Shown here piece after piece: positions 1 to 7,680 of a DNA stretch of 39,715 bases. Source of the DNA: Gallionellales bacterium GWA2_55_18 (GTDB lineage: Bacteria; Pseudomonadota; Gammaproteobacteria; Burkholderiales; Gallionellaceae); assembly GCA_001801055.1 (NCBI GenBank), contig MGWP01000047.1, positions 1-39,715 on the forward strand. Reading direction: 5' to 3'. The notes below the pieces were generated by a model. It worked only from the letters and a program-made list of their open reading frames with translations. It did not search any database and was not told the DNA's origin. The position numbers were made by a program, and so were the translations under genes. The number at the start of each line of letters is the position of its first letter. The stretch's first letter is position 1.

Positions 1-65
1 AAACCGCGCCTAACCCAACCTACACATCCGCAGCGCATGTTTCGTAATTAATGGTTTCAAATACT

Positions 66-100
66 AGCCTTTGACAAGCTCAGGCCGAGCGGTTTGAGGT
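66..100. repeat. Partial REP-like repeat downstream of fabG
   Basis: The stretch contains TTTGACAAGCTCAGGCCGAG, a degenerate half of the palindromic repeat seen complete at 21463-21532, where the matching half reads TTCGACAAGCTCACCACGAA. It lies in the 133-bp leader of the window, beyond the fabG stop. No gene is visible in 1-133; in related bacteria acpP often follows fabG, so acpP may start just outside the window. Confidence 0.5.
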
Positions 101-133
101 ATAAATTAACGGCGTTTCTATCTGTAATTGGAA

Positions 134-877
134 TTACTCCATATACATCCCGCCGTTCACATGCAGCGTGACACCGGTGATGTAGGCCGCTCCGGGACTG
201 GCGAGGAAGGCCACGGCGGTGGCGACATCGGCAGGCTGGCCGAGGCGCTTCAGCGGCACGTGTTCGACCAGTTTGGCGCGCTGTTCTTCGCCCAGACCCT
301 GGGTCATGTCGGTGTCAATGAAGCCGGGGGCGACACAATTCACGGTGATGTTGCGGCTGCCGATTTCCTGCGCGAGGGATTTGGTGAAGCCGATTATGCC
401 CGCCTTGGAGGCGGCATAGTTGGACTGGCCGGGGTTGCCCATGCTGCCGACCACCGAGCCGATGCTGATGATGCGCCCGCCTCTCGCCTTCATCATCGCG
501 CGCAGCACCGCGCGGCTCAGACGAAACACCGACTTGAGGTTGGTCGCCAGCACGTCGTCCCATTCTTCGTCGCTCATGCGCGCCAGCAGGTTGTCCTTGG
601 TGATCCCGGCGTTGTTCACCAGTATCGAGGCTTCGCCGAATTGTTTGCGCAATTCGCCCAGCATGTGTTCGGTTTGCGCCGCGTCGTTGACATTCAGCAC
701 CATGCCCGCACCCTTGATTTCCGCCGCATCCAGATAGGCGCTGATGGCCTGTGCGCCGTTGTCACTGGTGGCGGTGCCGATCACCGTTGCACCCTGTTTG
801 CCGAGTTCCAGCGCGATGGCCTGACCGATGCCTCGGCTGGCTCCGGTCACCAGTGCGATTTGTCCTTGTAGTGTCAT
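134..877 (-). CDS. fabG: 3-oxoacyl-[acyl-carrier-protein] reductase FabG
   Basis: FabG reduces 3-oxoacyl-ACP to 3-hydroxyacyl-ACP with NADPH in the fatty acid elongation cycle in the cytosol. The 247-residue protein is a complete short-chain dehydrogenase. It has the cofactor motif TGASRGIG at residues 11-18, NNAG at 88-91, and the catalytic Ser141, Tyr154 and Lys158 (YAASK). Length matches the family. The ATG has a strong Shine-Dalgarno (TAAGGAG) a few bases upstream. Its usual upstream neighbour fabD is absent: a palindromic repeat and then the end of pgl lie upstream instead, so this is the edge of the fatty acid cluster or a relocated copy. Other SDR enzymes look similar, but the closeness to FabG throughout makes this call firm. 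Confidence 0.95.
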   Translation of the reverse strand: MTLQGQIALVTGASRGIGQAIALELGKQGATVIGTATSDNGAQAISAYLDAAEIKGAGMVLNVNDAAQTEHMLGELRKQFGEASILVNNAGITKDNLLARMSDEEWDDVLATNLKSVFRLSRAVLRAMMKARGGRIISIGSVVGSMGNPGQSNYAASKAGIIGFTKSLAQEIGSRNITVNCVAPGFIDTDMTQGLGEEQRAKLVEHVPLKRLGQPADVATAVAFLASPGAAYITGVTLHVNGGMYME

Positions 878-915
878 GTGTTACTCCTTATGCAGATGTA
901 ATAAAAATCGGTACC

Positions 916-964
916 TAGGGTGCGCTATGCGCACCAATGCTAATGGTGCGTGGAACGCACCCTA
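916..964. repeat. TAGGGTGCG palindromic repeat, copy 1
   Basis: Two 21-bp arms, TAGGGTGCGCTATGCGCACC at 916-935 and its imperfect complement at 944-964, form a hairpin between pgl and fabG. A second copy of the same repeat lies between asd and leuB (27225-27278). On the minus strand the hairpin is followed by a short T run, so it could end transcription of the gnd-zwf-glk-pgl operon. Confidence 0.8.
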
Positions 965-984
965 CAAAATTGTTGTTATTTTTG

Positions 985-1803
985 TTAAGTCGGTGGCAAT
1001 GTCGCAGCACGATCTATATGCCACTCGGCATCCGCAACGCGTGCTGCGGGCAGCAATACCCCATGCGACATCTGCTCCAATGCGCTACGCTTTCCCGCGC
1101 CCGCTACTAAAAATATTTTCTGCCGTACTTTACTCAACGTGTTTATACCAAGCGAAACCCGCTCTGGCGGCGGTTTGGGCGAGTTGAATACCGGCACGAC
1201 CAGCGCCGCGCTTTCGGTGGCCGGATTATCGGGGAACAGGCTGGCAGTATGCCCGTCTTCGCCCATGCCCAACAACACCATGTCCAGTGTCGCAATCTGC
1301 TCCAGCATAGCCGCATAAGCGGCAGCGGCAGCATGTGCCCCCAACTCGGACGGAATGAAATGGATGTTACCGGGCGGAATGGCGATATGCTCCAGCAGGG
1401 TAACGCGGACCATCGTGTCGTTGCGCTGGGCATCGCCCCTCGGCAGGCAGCGCTCGTCGCCGAGATATAGCTGGACATGAGCCCAATCAATGGCGAGATC
1501 ACGCAGCTTTTCGTAGCAGCGGCGCGGTGTTTCGCCGCCTGCCAATACAAGATAAAACATGCCGCGTGCGGCGATTGCCTGCACTGCCGATTCTGCGATG
1601 CGCTGCGCGACCGCAAAGCTCAGGTCGTCAAGATTGTCGTGGATAAAAACGGCATTGGCGTTAATGTGAAACCCGCGTAGCGATTCGTTCGCCCCCTCGC
1701 CCGCTTGCGGGAGAGGGTTGGGGAGAGGTAAACGGGCAGGGCGAGTTTCATTATCAGGAGCGGCATTTTTGCCATGCTCGTTCGGCAAGATATAAGTGTT
1801 CAT
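985..1803 (-). CDS. pgl: 6-phosphogluconolactonase, with repeat-derived N-terminal insertion
   Basis: Pgl hydrolyses 6-phosphogluconolactone to 6-phosphogluconate, the second step of the oxidative pentose phosphate pathway. The motif GMGEDGHTASLFP and the LGDERCLP segment are typical of the family. The frame is open further upstream, but I take the ATG at 1803 because it overlaps the glk stop as ATGA, the usual sign of coupled translation. This gives 272 residues, about 30-40 longer than common Pgl proteins. The surplus lies near the N-terminus: residues about 16-38 (LPLPNPLPQAGEG and flanks) are encoded by a C-rich palindromic repeat found elsewhere in the window. The enzyme fold proper seems to begin near residue 42. 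It is the last gene of the gnd-zwf-glk-pgl operon. Confidence 0.9.
   Translation of the reverse strand: MNTYILPNEHGKNAAPDNETRPARLPLPNPLPQAGEGANESLRGFHINANAVFIHDNLDDLSFAVAQRIAESAVQAIAARGMFYLVLAGGETPRRCYEKLRDLAIDWAHVQLYLGDERCLPRGDAQRNDTMVRVTLLEHIAIPPGNIHFIPSELGAHAAAAAYAAMLEQIATLDMVLLGMGEDGHTASLFPDNPATESAALVVPVFNSPKPPPERVSLGINTLSKVRQKIFLVAGAGKRSALEQMSHGVLLPAARVADAEWHIDRAATLPPT
1690..1758. repeat. C-rich palindromic repeat inside pgl
   Basis: On the minus strand this reads as an ATAATGAAACTCGCC arm, then CTCTCCCCAACCCTCTCCCG and its complement. The same arm plus C-rich core recurs, cut short, at about 39545-39608. Related C-rich hairpins occur at 16738-16963, 17316-17356 and 28420-28585. Here the repeat stays in frame and adds about 23 residues to Pgl. 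Confidence 0.75.
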
Positions 1804-2792
1804 GTTGCCCCTTCGGCAAGTTGTGCGGCGCGCAGCGCCGGGCCGAACAGCGCGGCGCGGTCGTTCATAATCACCCTGACCGGCATGGCTTCGAGCAGCG
1901 GACGCATCCTGCCCTTGTTCAGAAACGCTTCGAGAAACGCACCAGCCTGCAACAGCGGCAAAATTTTTGGCGCGATGCCGCCGCCCAGATACAACCCGCC
2001 ACGGCTCATCACCTTGAGCGCGAGGTTGCCCGCTTCCGCGCCGTACAGGCGCACGAATCTGTTCAGCGTCTCGACGCATATCTCATCACGCCCGGATAAT
2101 GCGGCAGCGGAGATGGCTGCCGCCGCATCGCCACTGCGCATTTCTTCCGCCAGCCATTGCGGTACTGCGACATTGTGGCGAATGCACAGGAACTCATGCA
2201 GGCTCACCAGCCCCATGCCGGATACGACGCGCTCCCAACTGACATGCCGATACTGTTGCTGTAAATGATGCAGAAAGGCAATCTCAAGTTCATCGCCGGG
2301 ACTGAAGCTGGTGTGTCCGCCTTCGGTGGCGAACGGCTGATGGCGTTGCCCGTTCCATAACAGACCGGCCTCACCCAGCCCCGTACCGGCGGCAATCACG
2401 GCGGCATTGCCGCAAGCGCCCGGCGCACCGGCTTGCAAGATCAGCAGGTCTTCCGCACCCAAGGCAGGCAGGCCATAAGCGGTTGCTTCCAGATCGTTGA
2501 GCAAGGTGCAGCGCGCAAAACCGAACTGCCGCTGCAATGCATCGGCATCAATGCACCAGGGCAGATTAGTGGTTTGCACCACCCTGCCCTGCACCGGGCC
2601 GGCGATGCCCAAGGCAATATCAGCGGGAGCTTCGACGCCGGAAAGAAAATCGCCGAGCAATGATTCAAATGCGGCGTAATCGCGGCTCGGGTAACTGGCT
2701 TCGCGCACAACATGAACCCGCGTGCCGCTGACCTCGATGACAGCAAGACGCGTCTTGGTTCCGCCGATATCGCCCGAAAGAAATTGTTTCAA
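1800..2792 (-). CDS. glk: Glucokinase
   Basis: Glucokinase phosphorylates glucose with ATP to glucose 6-phosphate, feeding the zwf product of the same operon. The N-terminus carries the ATP-binding motif GDIGGTKTRLAV of the bacterial Glk family, followed by LNDLEA and AGTGLGEAG. I chose a TTG start at 2792, just after the zwf stop, with GGAAG upstream: this puts the DxGGT motif near residue 8, as in E. coli Glk, and gives 330 residues. An ATG at 2822 is also in frame and would overlap zwf by 26 bases, but it has no visible ribosome binding site. The stop overlaps the pgl start (ATGA). The presence of glk suggests that free glucose or glycogen-derived sugar enters this pathway. Confidence 0.88.
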   Translation of the reverse strand: MKQFLSGDIGGTKTRLAVIEVSGTRVHVVREASYPSRDYAAFESLLGDFLSGVEAPADIALGIAGPVQGRVVQTTNLPWCIDADALQRQFGFARCTLLNDLEATAYGLPALGAEDLLILQAGAPGACGNAAVIAAGTGLGEAGLLWNGQRHQPFATEGGHTSFSPGDELEIAFLHHLQQQYRHVSWERVVSGMGLVSLHEFLCIRHNVAVPQWLAEEMRSGDAAAAISAAALSGRDEICVETLNRFVRLYGAEAGNLALKVMSRGGLYLGGGIAPKILPLLQAGAFLEAFLNKGRMRPLLEAMPVRVIMNDRAALFGPALRAAQLAEGAT

Positions 2793-2796
2793 GATA

Positions 2797-4302
2797 TCAA
2801 TACGCTTCCAGCTTTGCACCATCCAGATTCAACGAATGGCGCCAGAATTGGTCATCGCGGTCGAACAGCCGGTATGTGCCGCGCGGCCCCCAACTGCCAG
2901 CCTGGTAAGTATTGATGAAGTCGCGCTCCATCGCCCATACCTTGAGGATCGGATCCACCACGCGCCATGCCGCTTCAACTTCGTCGATGCGCAGGAACAG
3001 CGAAGGATCGCCCTGCATCACGTCCAGCAACAGGCCGGCGTAAGCGTCGAAATCCTCGTCGCTGTCCTTGCGGTAGGTGGCATCCAGGCTGAGAGACCTA
3101 GTGTGCAAGTCCAGCCCCGGCACCTTGACCTGCATCTCGATTTTCATGCAATCGTCGGGCTGAATACCCAGCATGATCCAGTTCGGCTGTGGCGGCCCCT
3201 GGCGTGTTTTGCGCAGCAGATCCTGCGGCGGGTTCTTGAAGCGGATGCAGATTGCCGAACTGCCTTCCGCCATGCGCTTGCCGGTGCGCAGGTAAAACGG
3301 CACACCTGCCCAACGCCAGTTGTCGATGAACAATTTCAGCGCCGCATAAGTTTCCGTGGTGCTGTCCGGCGCCACACCAGGCTCTTCCAGATAACCGGGA
3401 ACCGTCTGTCCATTGATGGTGCCACTGGTGTACTGGCCGCGAAATGCATGGGCATGCACCGAGTTCTGCGTGATCGGCCGTATCGCCTTCAGCACTTTCA
3501 CCTTTTCATCGCGCAAATGCTCGGCGGAGATGGTCAATGGCGGCTCCATCGCCACCAGCGCCAGCAACTGCAACAAGTGGCTCTGGATCATGTCGCGCAG
3601 CGCACCGGCCCCTTCGTAGTAACCGGCGCGCCCTCCGATGCCCAGGGTCTCGGATTGGGTGATTTGCACATGGTCGATGTAATGGTGATTCCACAGCGGC
3701 TCCAGCAGCAGGTTGGCGAAGCGGAACACCATCACGTTCTGCACCGTGCCCTTGCCGAGGTAATGGTCGATACGATAAATCTGCGGTTCGTTCAGATGCT
3801 TGTATAAGCTTCCTTGCAGGGTCTGCGCGCTCAATAAATCGTAGCCAAACGGCTTCTCGATCACCACACGACGCCAGCCATGTTTTTCCTTGAGCAAATC
3901 AACCTTGCCCAATTTATCAACGATATCCGGAAACGCTGCGGGACTAACCGACATGTAGAACACCATATTGGGAGGGAAACCCGCCCCCCCTTCCAGCAAC
4001 TGCTGCAAACGCTGATAGGCCGCGTCATCGCCGGGCGGAATGGCATGATAGTGCATGCGCGCACAAAAGCGTTCCAACGCCGTTTGGTCTATCCCTTTCG
4101 GATAGATCGGCTGCAACATTTTGACAATTTCATCGATCCATTCCTCGCGCTGCCGCAGCTCGATGCTGCAACCGAGTATGACCACATGCTCCGGCAAGCG
4201 CTTGGCCAGCTCAAGGCGAAACAGCGACGGGATCAGTTTGAGCCGACTGAGATTGCCGGCTGCGCCGAATATCACCAGTGTGCAGGGTTCCATGGTTTTC
4301 AT
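2797..4302 (-). CDS. zwf: Glucose-6-phosphate 1-dehydrogenase
   Basis: Zwf oxidises glucose 6-phosphate to 6-phosphogluconolactone with NADP and opens the oxidative pentose phosphate pathway. The 501-residue product has the N-terminal nucleotide fold (GAAGNLSRLKLIPSL, residues 13-27), EKPFGYD at 149-155 and the substrate signature RIDHYLGKG at 177-185, all in the expected order and spacing. The signature usually ends KE; here it ends KG, and the usual GDL of the cofactor loop is GNL. These are changes in otherwise conserved places, although the catalytic Asp-His pair is kept. It lies 15 bases after gnd and 4 before the preferred glk start. Confidence 0.93.
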   Translation of the reverse strand: MKTMEPCTLVIFGAAGNLSRLKLIPSLFRLELAKRLPEHVVILGCSIELRQREEWIDEIVKMLQPIYPKGIDQTALERFCARMHYHAIPPGDDAAYQRLQQLLEGGAGFPPNMVFYMSVSPAAFPDIVDKLGKVDLLKEKHGWRRVVIEKPFGYDLLSAQTLQGSLYKHLNEPQIYRIDHYLGKGTVQNVMVFRFANLLLEPLWNHHYIDHVQITQSETLGIGGRAGYYEGAGALRDMIQSHLLQLLALVAMEPPLTISAEHLRDEKVKVLKAIRPITQNSVHAHAFRGQYTSGTINGQTVPGYLEEPGVAPDSTTETYAALKLFIDNWRWAGVPFYLRTGKRMAEGSSAICIRFKNPPQDLLRKTRQGPPQPNWIMLGIQPDDCMKIEMQVKVPGLDLHTRSLSLDATYRKDSDEDFDAYAGLLLDVMQGDPSLFLRIDEVEAAWRVVDPILKVWAMERDFINTYQAGSWGPRGTYRLFDRDDQFWRHSLNLDGAKLEAY

Positions 4303-4317
4303 GTTCGGGGCGCCCTG

Positions 4318-5229
4318 TCAGTTCGTTTGCTTGACTGCGTGGCCGCCGAACGCATTGCGCATGGTGGACAGCAGGCGATATCCGTAGCCGGTTCCGTCCT
4401 GGCTGGTAAAGCGCATCTGCAACGCCAGCGTCAACACCGGAGCGGCGACGCCCTGATCGATTGCCTCCACTACCGTCCAGCGCCCTTCGCCGGAGTCCGG
4501 CACAAAGGGCGCAATATTCGTCAATTCCTGGTCATGCTTCAGCGCTTCAGCGGTGAGATCGAGCAGCCAGCTGCGCACCACCGAACTATGCCGCCACAAC
4601 TCGGTGACCTGCGCCAGATCGAGGGAAAATTCCTTCTTGCCGCGCAGCAGTTCCAGCCCTTCGGCAAACGACTGCATCATGCCGTACTCAATACCGTTGT
4701 GGATCATCTTGGTGAAGTGCCCCGCGCCGACCGGCCCGACATGCGCCCAGCCGCGATCCGCAGCGGGTGCCAGCGCCTGTAGGATGGGCGTCATTATTTT
4801 GGCCACTTCGGGGGTCGCTCCGACCATCAGACAATAGCCGTTCTCCAACCCCCAGATACCGCCGGAGGTGCCGGAATCCATGAAGCCGATGCCCTGCTCC
4901 GCCAGCCATGCGCCGCGCCGCTGGCTGTCGTGGTAATTCGAATTCCCGCCGTCCACAATGATGTCCCCTTTTGAGAGCAGCGGCACCAGCGCGCGAACCT
5001 GTTGCTCGGTCGGCTCGCCGCTCGGGAGCATCAGCCAGACGATGCGCGGGCCGGACAGTTTCGCCACCGCGTCGGCCACCGAGGTTGCGGCGACCATACC
5101 CTCCTCCGAGGCAAGCTGCGCAACCACATCTGTCGTGCGGTCGTAACCCACCACTTCGACACCGCCACGGCGCAGCCTGCGCACCATGTTGCCACCCATC
5201 TTGCCCAGCCCTATCATCGCCATTCGCAT
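4318..5229 (-). CDS. gnd: 6-phosphogluconate dehydrogenase, short decarboxylating type
   Basis: This enzyme converts 6-phosphogluconate to ribulose 5-phosphate and CO2. The 303-residue length, with the GLGKMG cofactor loop at residues 7-12, the NSNYHDSQRR segment, SGTSGG and the KMIHNGIEYG catalytic helix, fits the short bacterial type (GndA/YqeC-like) rather than the 470-residue E. coli form. The ATG at 5229 has AGGGAG at a good distance; an upstream in-frame start adds ten unconserved residues. As the first gene of gnd-zwf-glk-pgl it sits next to the likely operon promoter. Whether it prefers NAD or NADP cannot be read here. Confidence 0.92.
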   Translation of the reverse strand: MRMAMIGLGKMGGNMVRRLRRGGVEVVGYDRTTDVVAQLASEEGMVAATSVADAVAKLSGPRIVWLMLPSGEPTEQQVRALVPLLSKGDIIVDGGNSNYHDSQRRGAWLAEQGIGFMDSGTSGGIWGLENGYCLMVGATPEVAKIMTPILQALAPAADRGWAHVGPVGAGHFTKMIHNGIEYGMMQSFAEGLELLRGKKEFSLDLAQVTELWRHSSVVRSWLLDLTAEALKHDQELTNIAPFVPDSGEGRWTVVEAIDQGVAAPVLTLALQMRFTSQDGTGYGYRLLSTMRNAFGGHAVKQTN

Positions 5230-5609
5230 AAGATTCTCCCTGAGAAAACAATCAGCCAAAAATAATCAGGTTACACAATCGACCCATGCCGCCCGTAAAA
5301 CCTGCCATAAAACATTACCATACATGTGGATTATATGCCTTAATTCACAATTTCATGTATGCGCAGGCGAAGCTGGCAGGGCAATCGCATCAAATTTTCC
5401 TAAGTCCAAACAATGTTTTGCGGTAGTAAGCCAGAAGTGGCGAAGAGGATGCTGCGGGTGTGTATCCCGCCCTTGCACTTTGATGTATCGGGGGAAGGTC
5501 AGGTTAAGTTTGATGCGATTGCCCTGCCAACATAAGATCATAAGCAAGCTGCTTTACCGCCAGTATCTAAACAGCTATATTTCGGCCACTTGGATTTCGG
5601 GAGCAAATC
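5230..5609. other. Divergent intergenic region between gnd and the next plus-strand gene
   Basis: This 380-bp stretch holds the promoter region of the gnd operon on the minus strand. A perfect minus-strand -10 hexamer TATAAT is seen at 5330-5335 but without a good -35 box. A 64-codon frame at 5353-5547 has no supporting signals. No repeat or RNA structure was recognised. Confidence 0.4.
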
Positions 5610-6101
5610 GTGAGTGACAATACGCCACAACACATCAGGCTGGACGGCATTGCGGACTATACAGCGGCTCTGGACACGTTGTGTGATCTGGCGCAACACA
5701 GTCTGTATTTATTTGATAATGACCTTGATGGATCGGGTTTTAACGCGGAAAACCGCTATGAAATATTGCGTAAACTTTTGCTTGCCAGCCCCATGTCTCG
5801 ACTGCTCGTGCTAGTTCATGATACGCGTTACTTATCCACGCTATGCCCGCGCATGATGCTGTTGCTGCACCAATTCGGTAGCAGCATGTTCATTTACCAG
5901 ACGCCCAAGAATTTACGGCAAATCACCGAACCGTTTGCCGTCGCAGACGAATCGCATTATGTGCGCCGCTTTCATTTTGACGATCCGCGCGGCATCCTGG
6001 CACAGCACGATCCTGAAAATGCGCGCGCCTTGAAATCACGTTTTATGGAAATGTGGGCAAGCTCCCATCCGGGAATATCATCCACGAGGCTCGGGCTATA
6101 G
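5610..6101 (+). CDS. Conserved protein of DUF7931 type
   Basis: A 163-residue soluble protein of a kind common in Betaproteobacteria and annotated DUF7931. Its function is not known. Visible features are the early segment LFDNDLDGSGFN and a later SHYVRRFHFDDPRG, a pattern that loosely recalls the phospholipase D-like fold, but no full HKD motif is seen. The start is GTG, with GGGAGC eight bases upstream. It stands alone on the plus strand, back to back with the gnd operon and upstream of a lipoprotein gene. The family name is recalled, not checked. Confidence 0.65.
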   Translation: MSDNTPQHIRLDGIADYTAALDTLCDLAQHSLYLFDNDLDGSGFNAENRYEILRKLLLASPMSRLLVLVHDTRYLSTLCPRMMLLLHQFGSSMFIYQTPKNLRQITEPFAVADESHYVRRFHFDDPRGILAQHDPENARALKSRFMEMWASSHPGISSTRLGL

Positions 6102-6129
6102 TAAAAAATTGCAAAATTTGCAAAATTGC

Positions 6130-6157
6130 TGGATTTTCCGCGCTCAGATGATAGAAT
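6130..6157 (+). promoter_or_regulatory. Possible promoter of the Ala/Pro lipoprotein gene
   Basis: TGGATT at 6130-6135 and TAGAAT at 6152-6157 are spaced by 16 bases, about 100 bases before the lipoprotein start. An A/T-rich tract with repeated TTGCAAAA lies just upstream and could act as an UP-like element. The -35 match is weak. Confidence 0.35.
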
Positions 6158-6258
6158 GTGCGGCCTTTGGTTTTGGGCGCGTTTTTGTTTTTTAAATGCG
6201 CTTGGATCCAGGTGAAATTTTTATGATTTTTTTTAACCAACACTCCCGAGGAAAAAAT

Positions 6259-6519
6259 ATGAAACTATCTGCTCTTGTTGCTGCTCTGTTGGCTCTTGCT
6301 TTGACCGCATGTGGCGGTGGCGCTCCAGCTCCTGCTGCTGCCCCAGCTGCACCAGCTCCTGCTGCTGCACCAGCTCCTGCTGCTGCTCCGGCTGCTGCTG
6401 CTCCGGCTGCTGATGCTGCCGCCGCTCCTGCTGCTGCCGCTCCGGCTGCTGCCGCTCCTGCTGCTGCTGCCGCTCCGGCTGCTGCTGCTCCTGCTGCTGA
6501 CGCTGCAAAGAAACACTAA
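6259..6519 (+). CDS. Small Ala/Pro-rich lipoprotein
   Basis: The 86-residue product starts with a lipoprotein signal: a hydrophobic stretch ending in the lipobox LTAC with Cys18 as the predicted lipidated residue. The mature part is almost wholly Ala and Pro in repeats such as APAAAP, ending in DAAKKH. Such sequence would give an extended periplasmic stalk or tether; no enzyme is implied. The start is fixed by GAGGA six bases upstream of the ATG. The Ala codons are nearly all GCT or GCC, making a long triplet-like tract prone to slippage, so length probably varies between strains. A strong terminator follows 21 bases after the stop. Confidence 0.8.
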   Translation: MKLSALVAALLALALTACGGGAPAPAAAPAAPAPAAAPAPAAAPAAAAPAADAAAAPAAAAPAAAAPAAAAAPAAAAPAADAAKKH

Positions 6520-6540
6520 GTATTCAGCGCTTCACAGCAA

Positions 6541-6570
6541 CAAAAAAACCGACGCAAGTCGGTTTTTTTG
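6541..6570. terminator. Bidirectional intrinsic terminator
   Basis: Perfect 13-bp inverted repeat CAAAAAAACCGAC around a GCAA loop, with T runs on both strands. It lies between the ends of the lipoprotein gene (plus) and the MBL hydrolase gene (minus) and serves both. Confidence 0.92.
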
Positions 6571-6586
6571 TGCCTCGAAGCCAATT

Positions 6587-7351
6587 TTAAATAATTTCCC
6601 GCCAGGAAAATCCATTTTCCTGCATTGCCACACATACCCAATCCGCCTCACAGCCAAGTGCGCCGCATAAGGCTTGCGAAGCGAGTTCCGCCGTGTTGTT
6701 CTGACGGCTCAAATGAGCGGCAATCAAATGCTGTAATCGGCTCGTATCCAGCCGACTCAGTATACCGGCAGCATCCTGATTATTCAGATGCCCCAAACGC
6801 CCGCCCACGCGTTGCTTGATGCTATATGGGTATTCGCCATTCATCAGCATCCGGCTATCGTGGTTGCACTCCAATACCAGCGCATTGCAACCGCTCAGAG
6901 TGCGCTCTATATGCGCCGTGCTGCATCCCGCATCGGTCAATACGCCCAGCCGCCTTATTCCATCGTTGAAAATAAATTGCACCGGTTCGGCGGCATCATG
7001 CGGAACAGGGTAGGGAGTAATTTCAATATCTCCAATTACAAATGCTTGATGGGGGTCAATTTCATGGAGGTTAACACCGGTAAGGATTTTCGGCTGACTG
7101 TGCAATGTGCCATGGGTGAGCCAAACCGGCAGATTGAATTTGCGCGCCAGCCGCGCCACACCGCCGATATGGTCACCGTGCTCATGCGTGACGGCAATGC
7201 CGCTCAACTGCTCTGCGGATACGCCCAAACGCGCCAAACGCGAGAGTGTGTCTTGCAGCCCGAAACCACAATCCATCAGCACATGCGTCCGATTTGCTGC
7301 AACCAGCAGCGCATTGCCTTCGCTGCCGCTACCCAGTGAAGCAAATCGCAT
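6587..7351 (-). CDS. MBL-fold metallohydrolase (YycJ/WalJ-like)
   Basis: A 254-residue metallo-beta-lactamase-fold protein with the metal motif THEHGDH at residues 55-61 and the N-terminal GSGSEGNALLV typical of the YycJ/VicX group. Members of that group are predicted nucleases or phosphodiesterases with two metal ions; the substrate here is unknown. I place the start at the ATG at 7351, four bases after the bamC stop, because the conserved fold begins there. A start at 7387 would overlap bamC. It is the last gene of dapA-bamC-MBL, an order seen in other Betaproteobacteria, and ends at the shared terminator. Confidence 0.85.
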   Translation of the reverse strand: MRFASLGSGSEGNALLVAANRTHVLMDCGFGLQDTLSRLARLGVSAEQLSGIAVTHEHGDHIGGVARLARKFNLPVWLTHGTLHSQPKILTGVNLHEIDPHQAFVIGDIEITPYPVPHDAAEPVQFIFNDGIRRLGVLTDAGCSTAHIERTLSGCNALVLECNHDSRMLMNGEYPYSIKQRVGGRLGHLNNQDAAGILSRLDTSRLQHLIAAHLSRQNNTAELASQALCGALGCEADWVCVAMQENGFSWREII

Positions 7352-7355
7352 GGAA

Positions 7356-7680
7356 TTACTGGTTAATATTTTTGTAAATTGCCTCAATCATCTGCTTGGT
7401 GGCGTCCCCGCTAACGCCGTCCTGGCTGGTGACGGACACTTCACATGCCTTGCCGCCATCTTTGACATTCACACGGTAATGCGTGTTGGTAATCTCGCTA
7501 TTTTTCCAGAATTGCAAATTATCCAGCCAGCCGCTTTCTGCTTTGGCAGAGCGCAGGGAGTAAACACCCTTGGCACGGTCATTGGTCTCCACTGCCAAAC
7601 CGGCGCGCTCGATAGCAAGGCCCACCTTGCGCCATGACTTATCAAATGTATCATTCACCACGATGACGCTGCTGCCGTCA
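7356..7680 (-). repeat. bamC intragenic duplication, second copy
   Basis: This DNA is a diverged direct copy of 7782-8106 at an offset of 426 bp. Both copies share runs such as GTGACGGACACTTCACA on the plus strand. The high nucleotide match, not only the protein match, points to a fairly recent duplication or ongoing gene conversion. Confidence 0.85.

Noticed and set aside
5353-5547. 64-codon minus frame between gnd and the DUF7931 gene
   Set aside because: No ribosome site, no recognisable family; it lies in the likely gnd promoter region.
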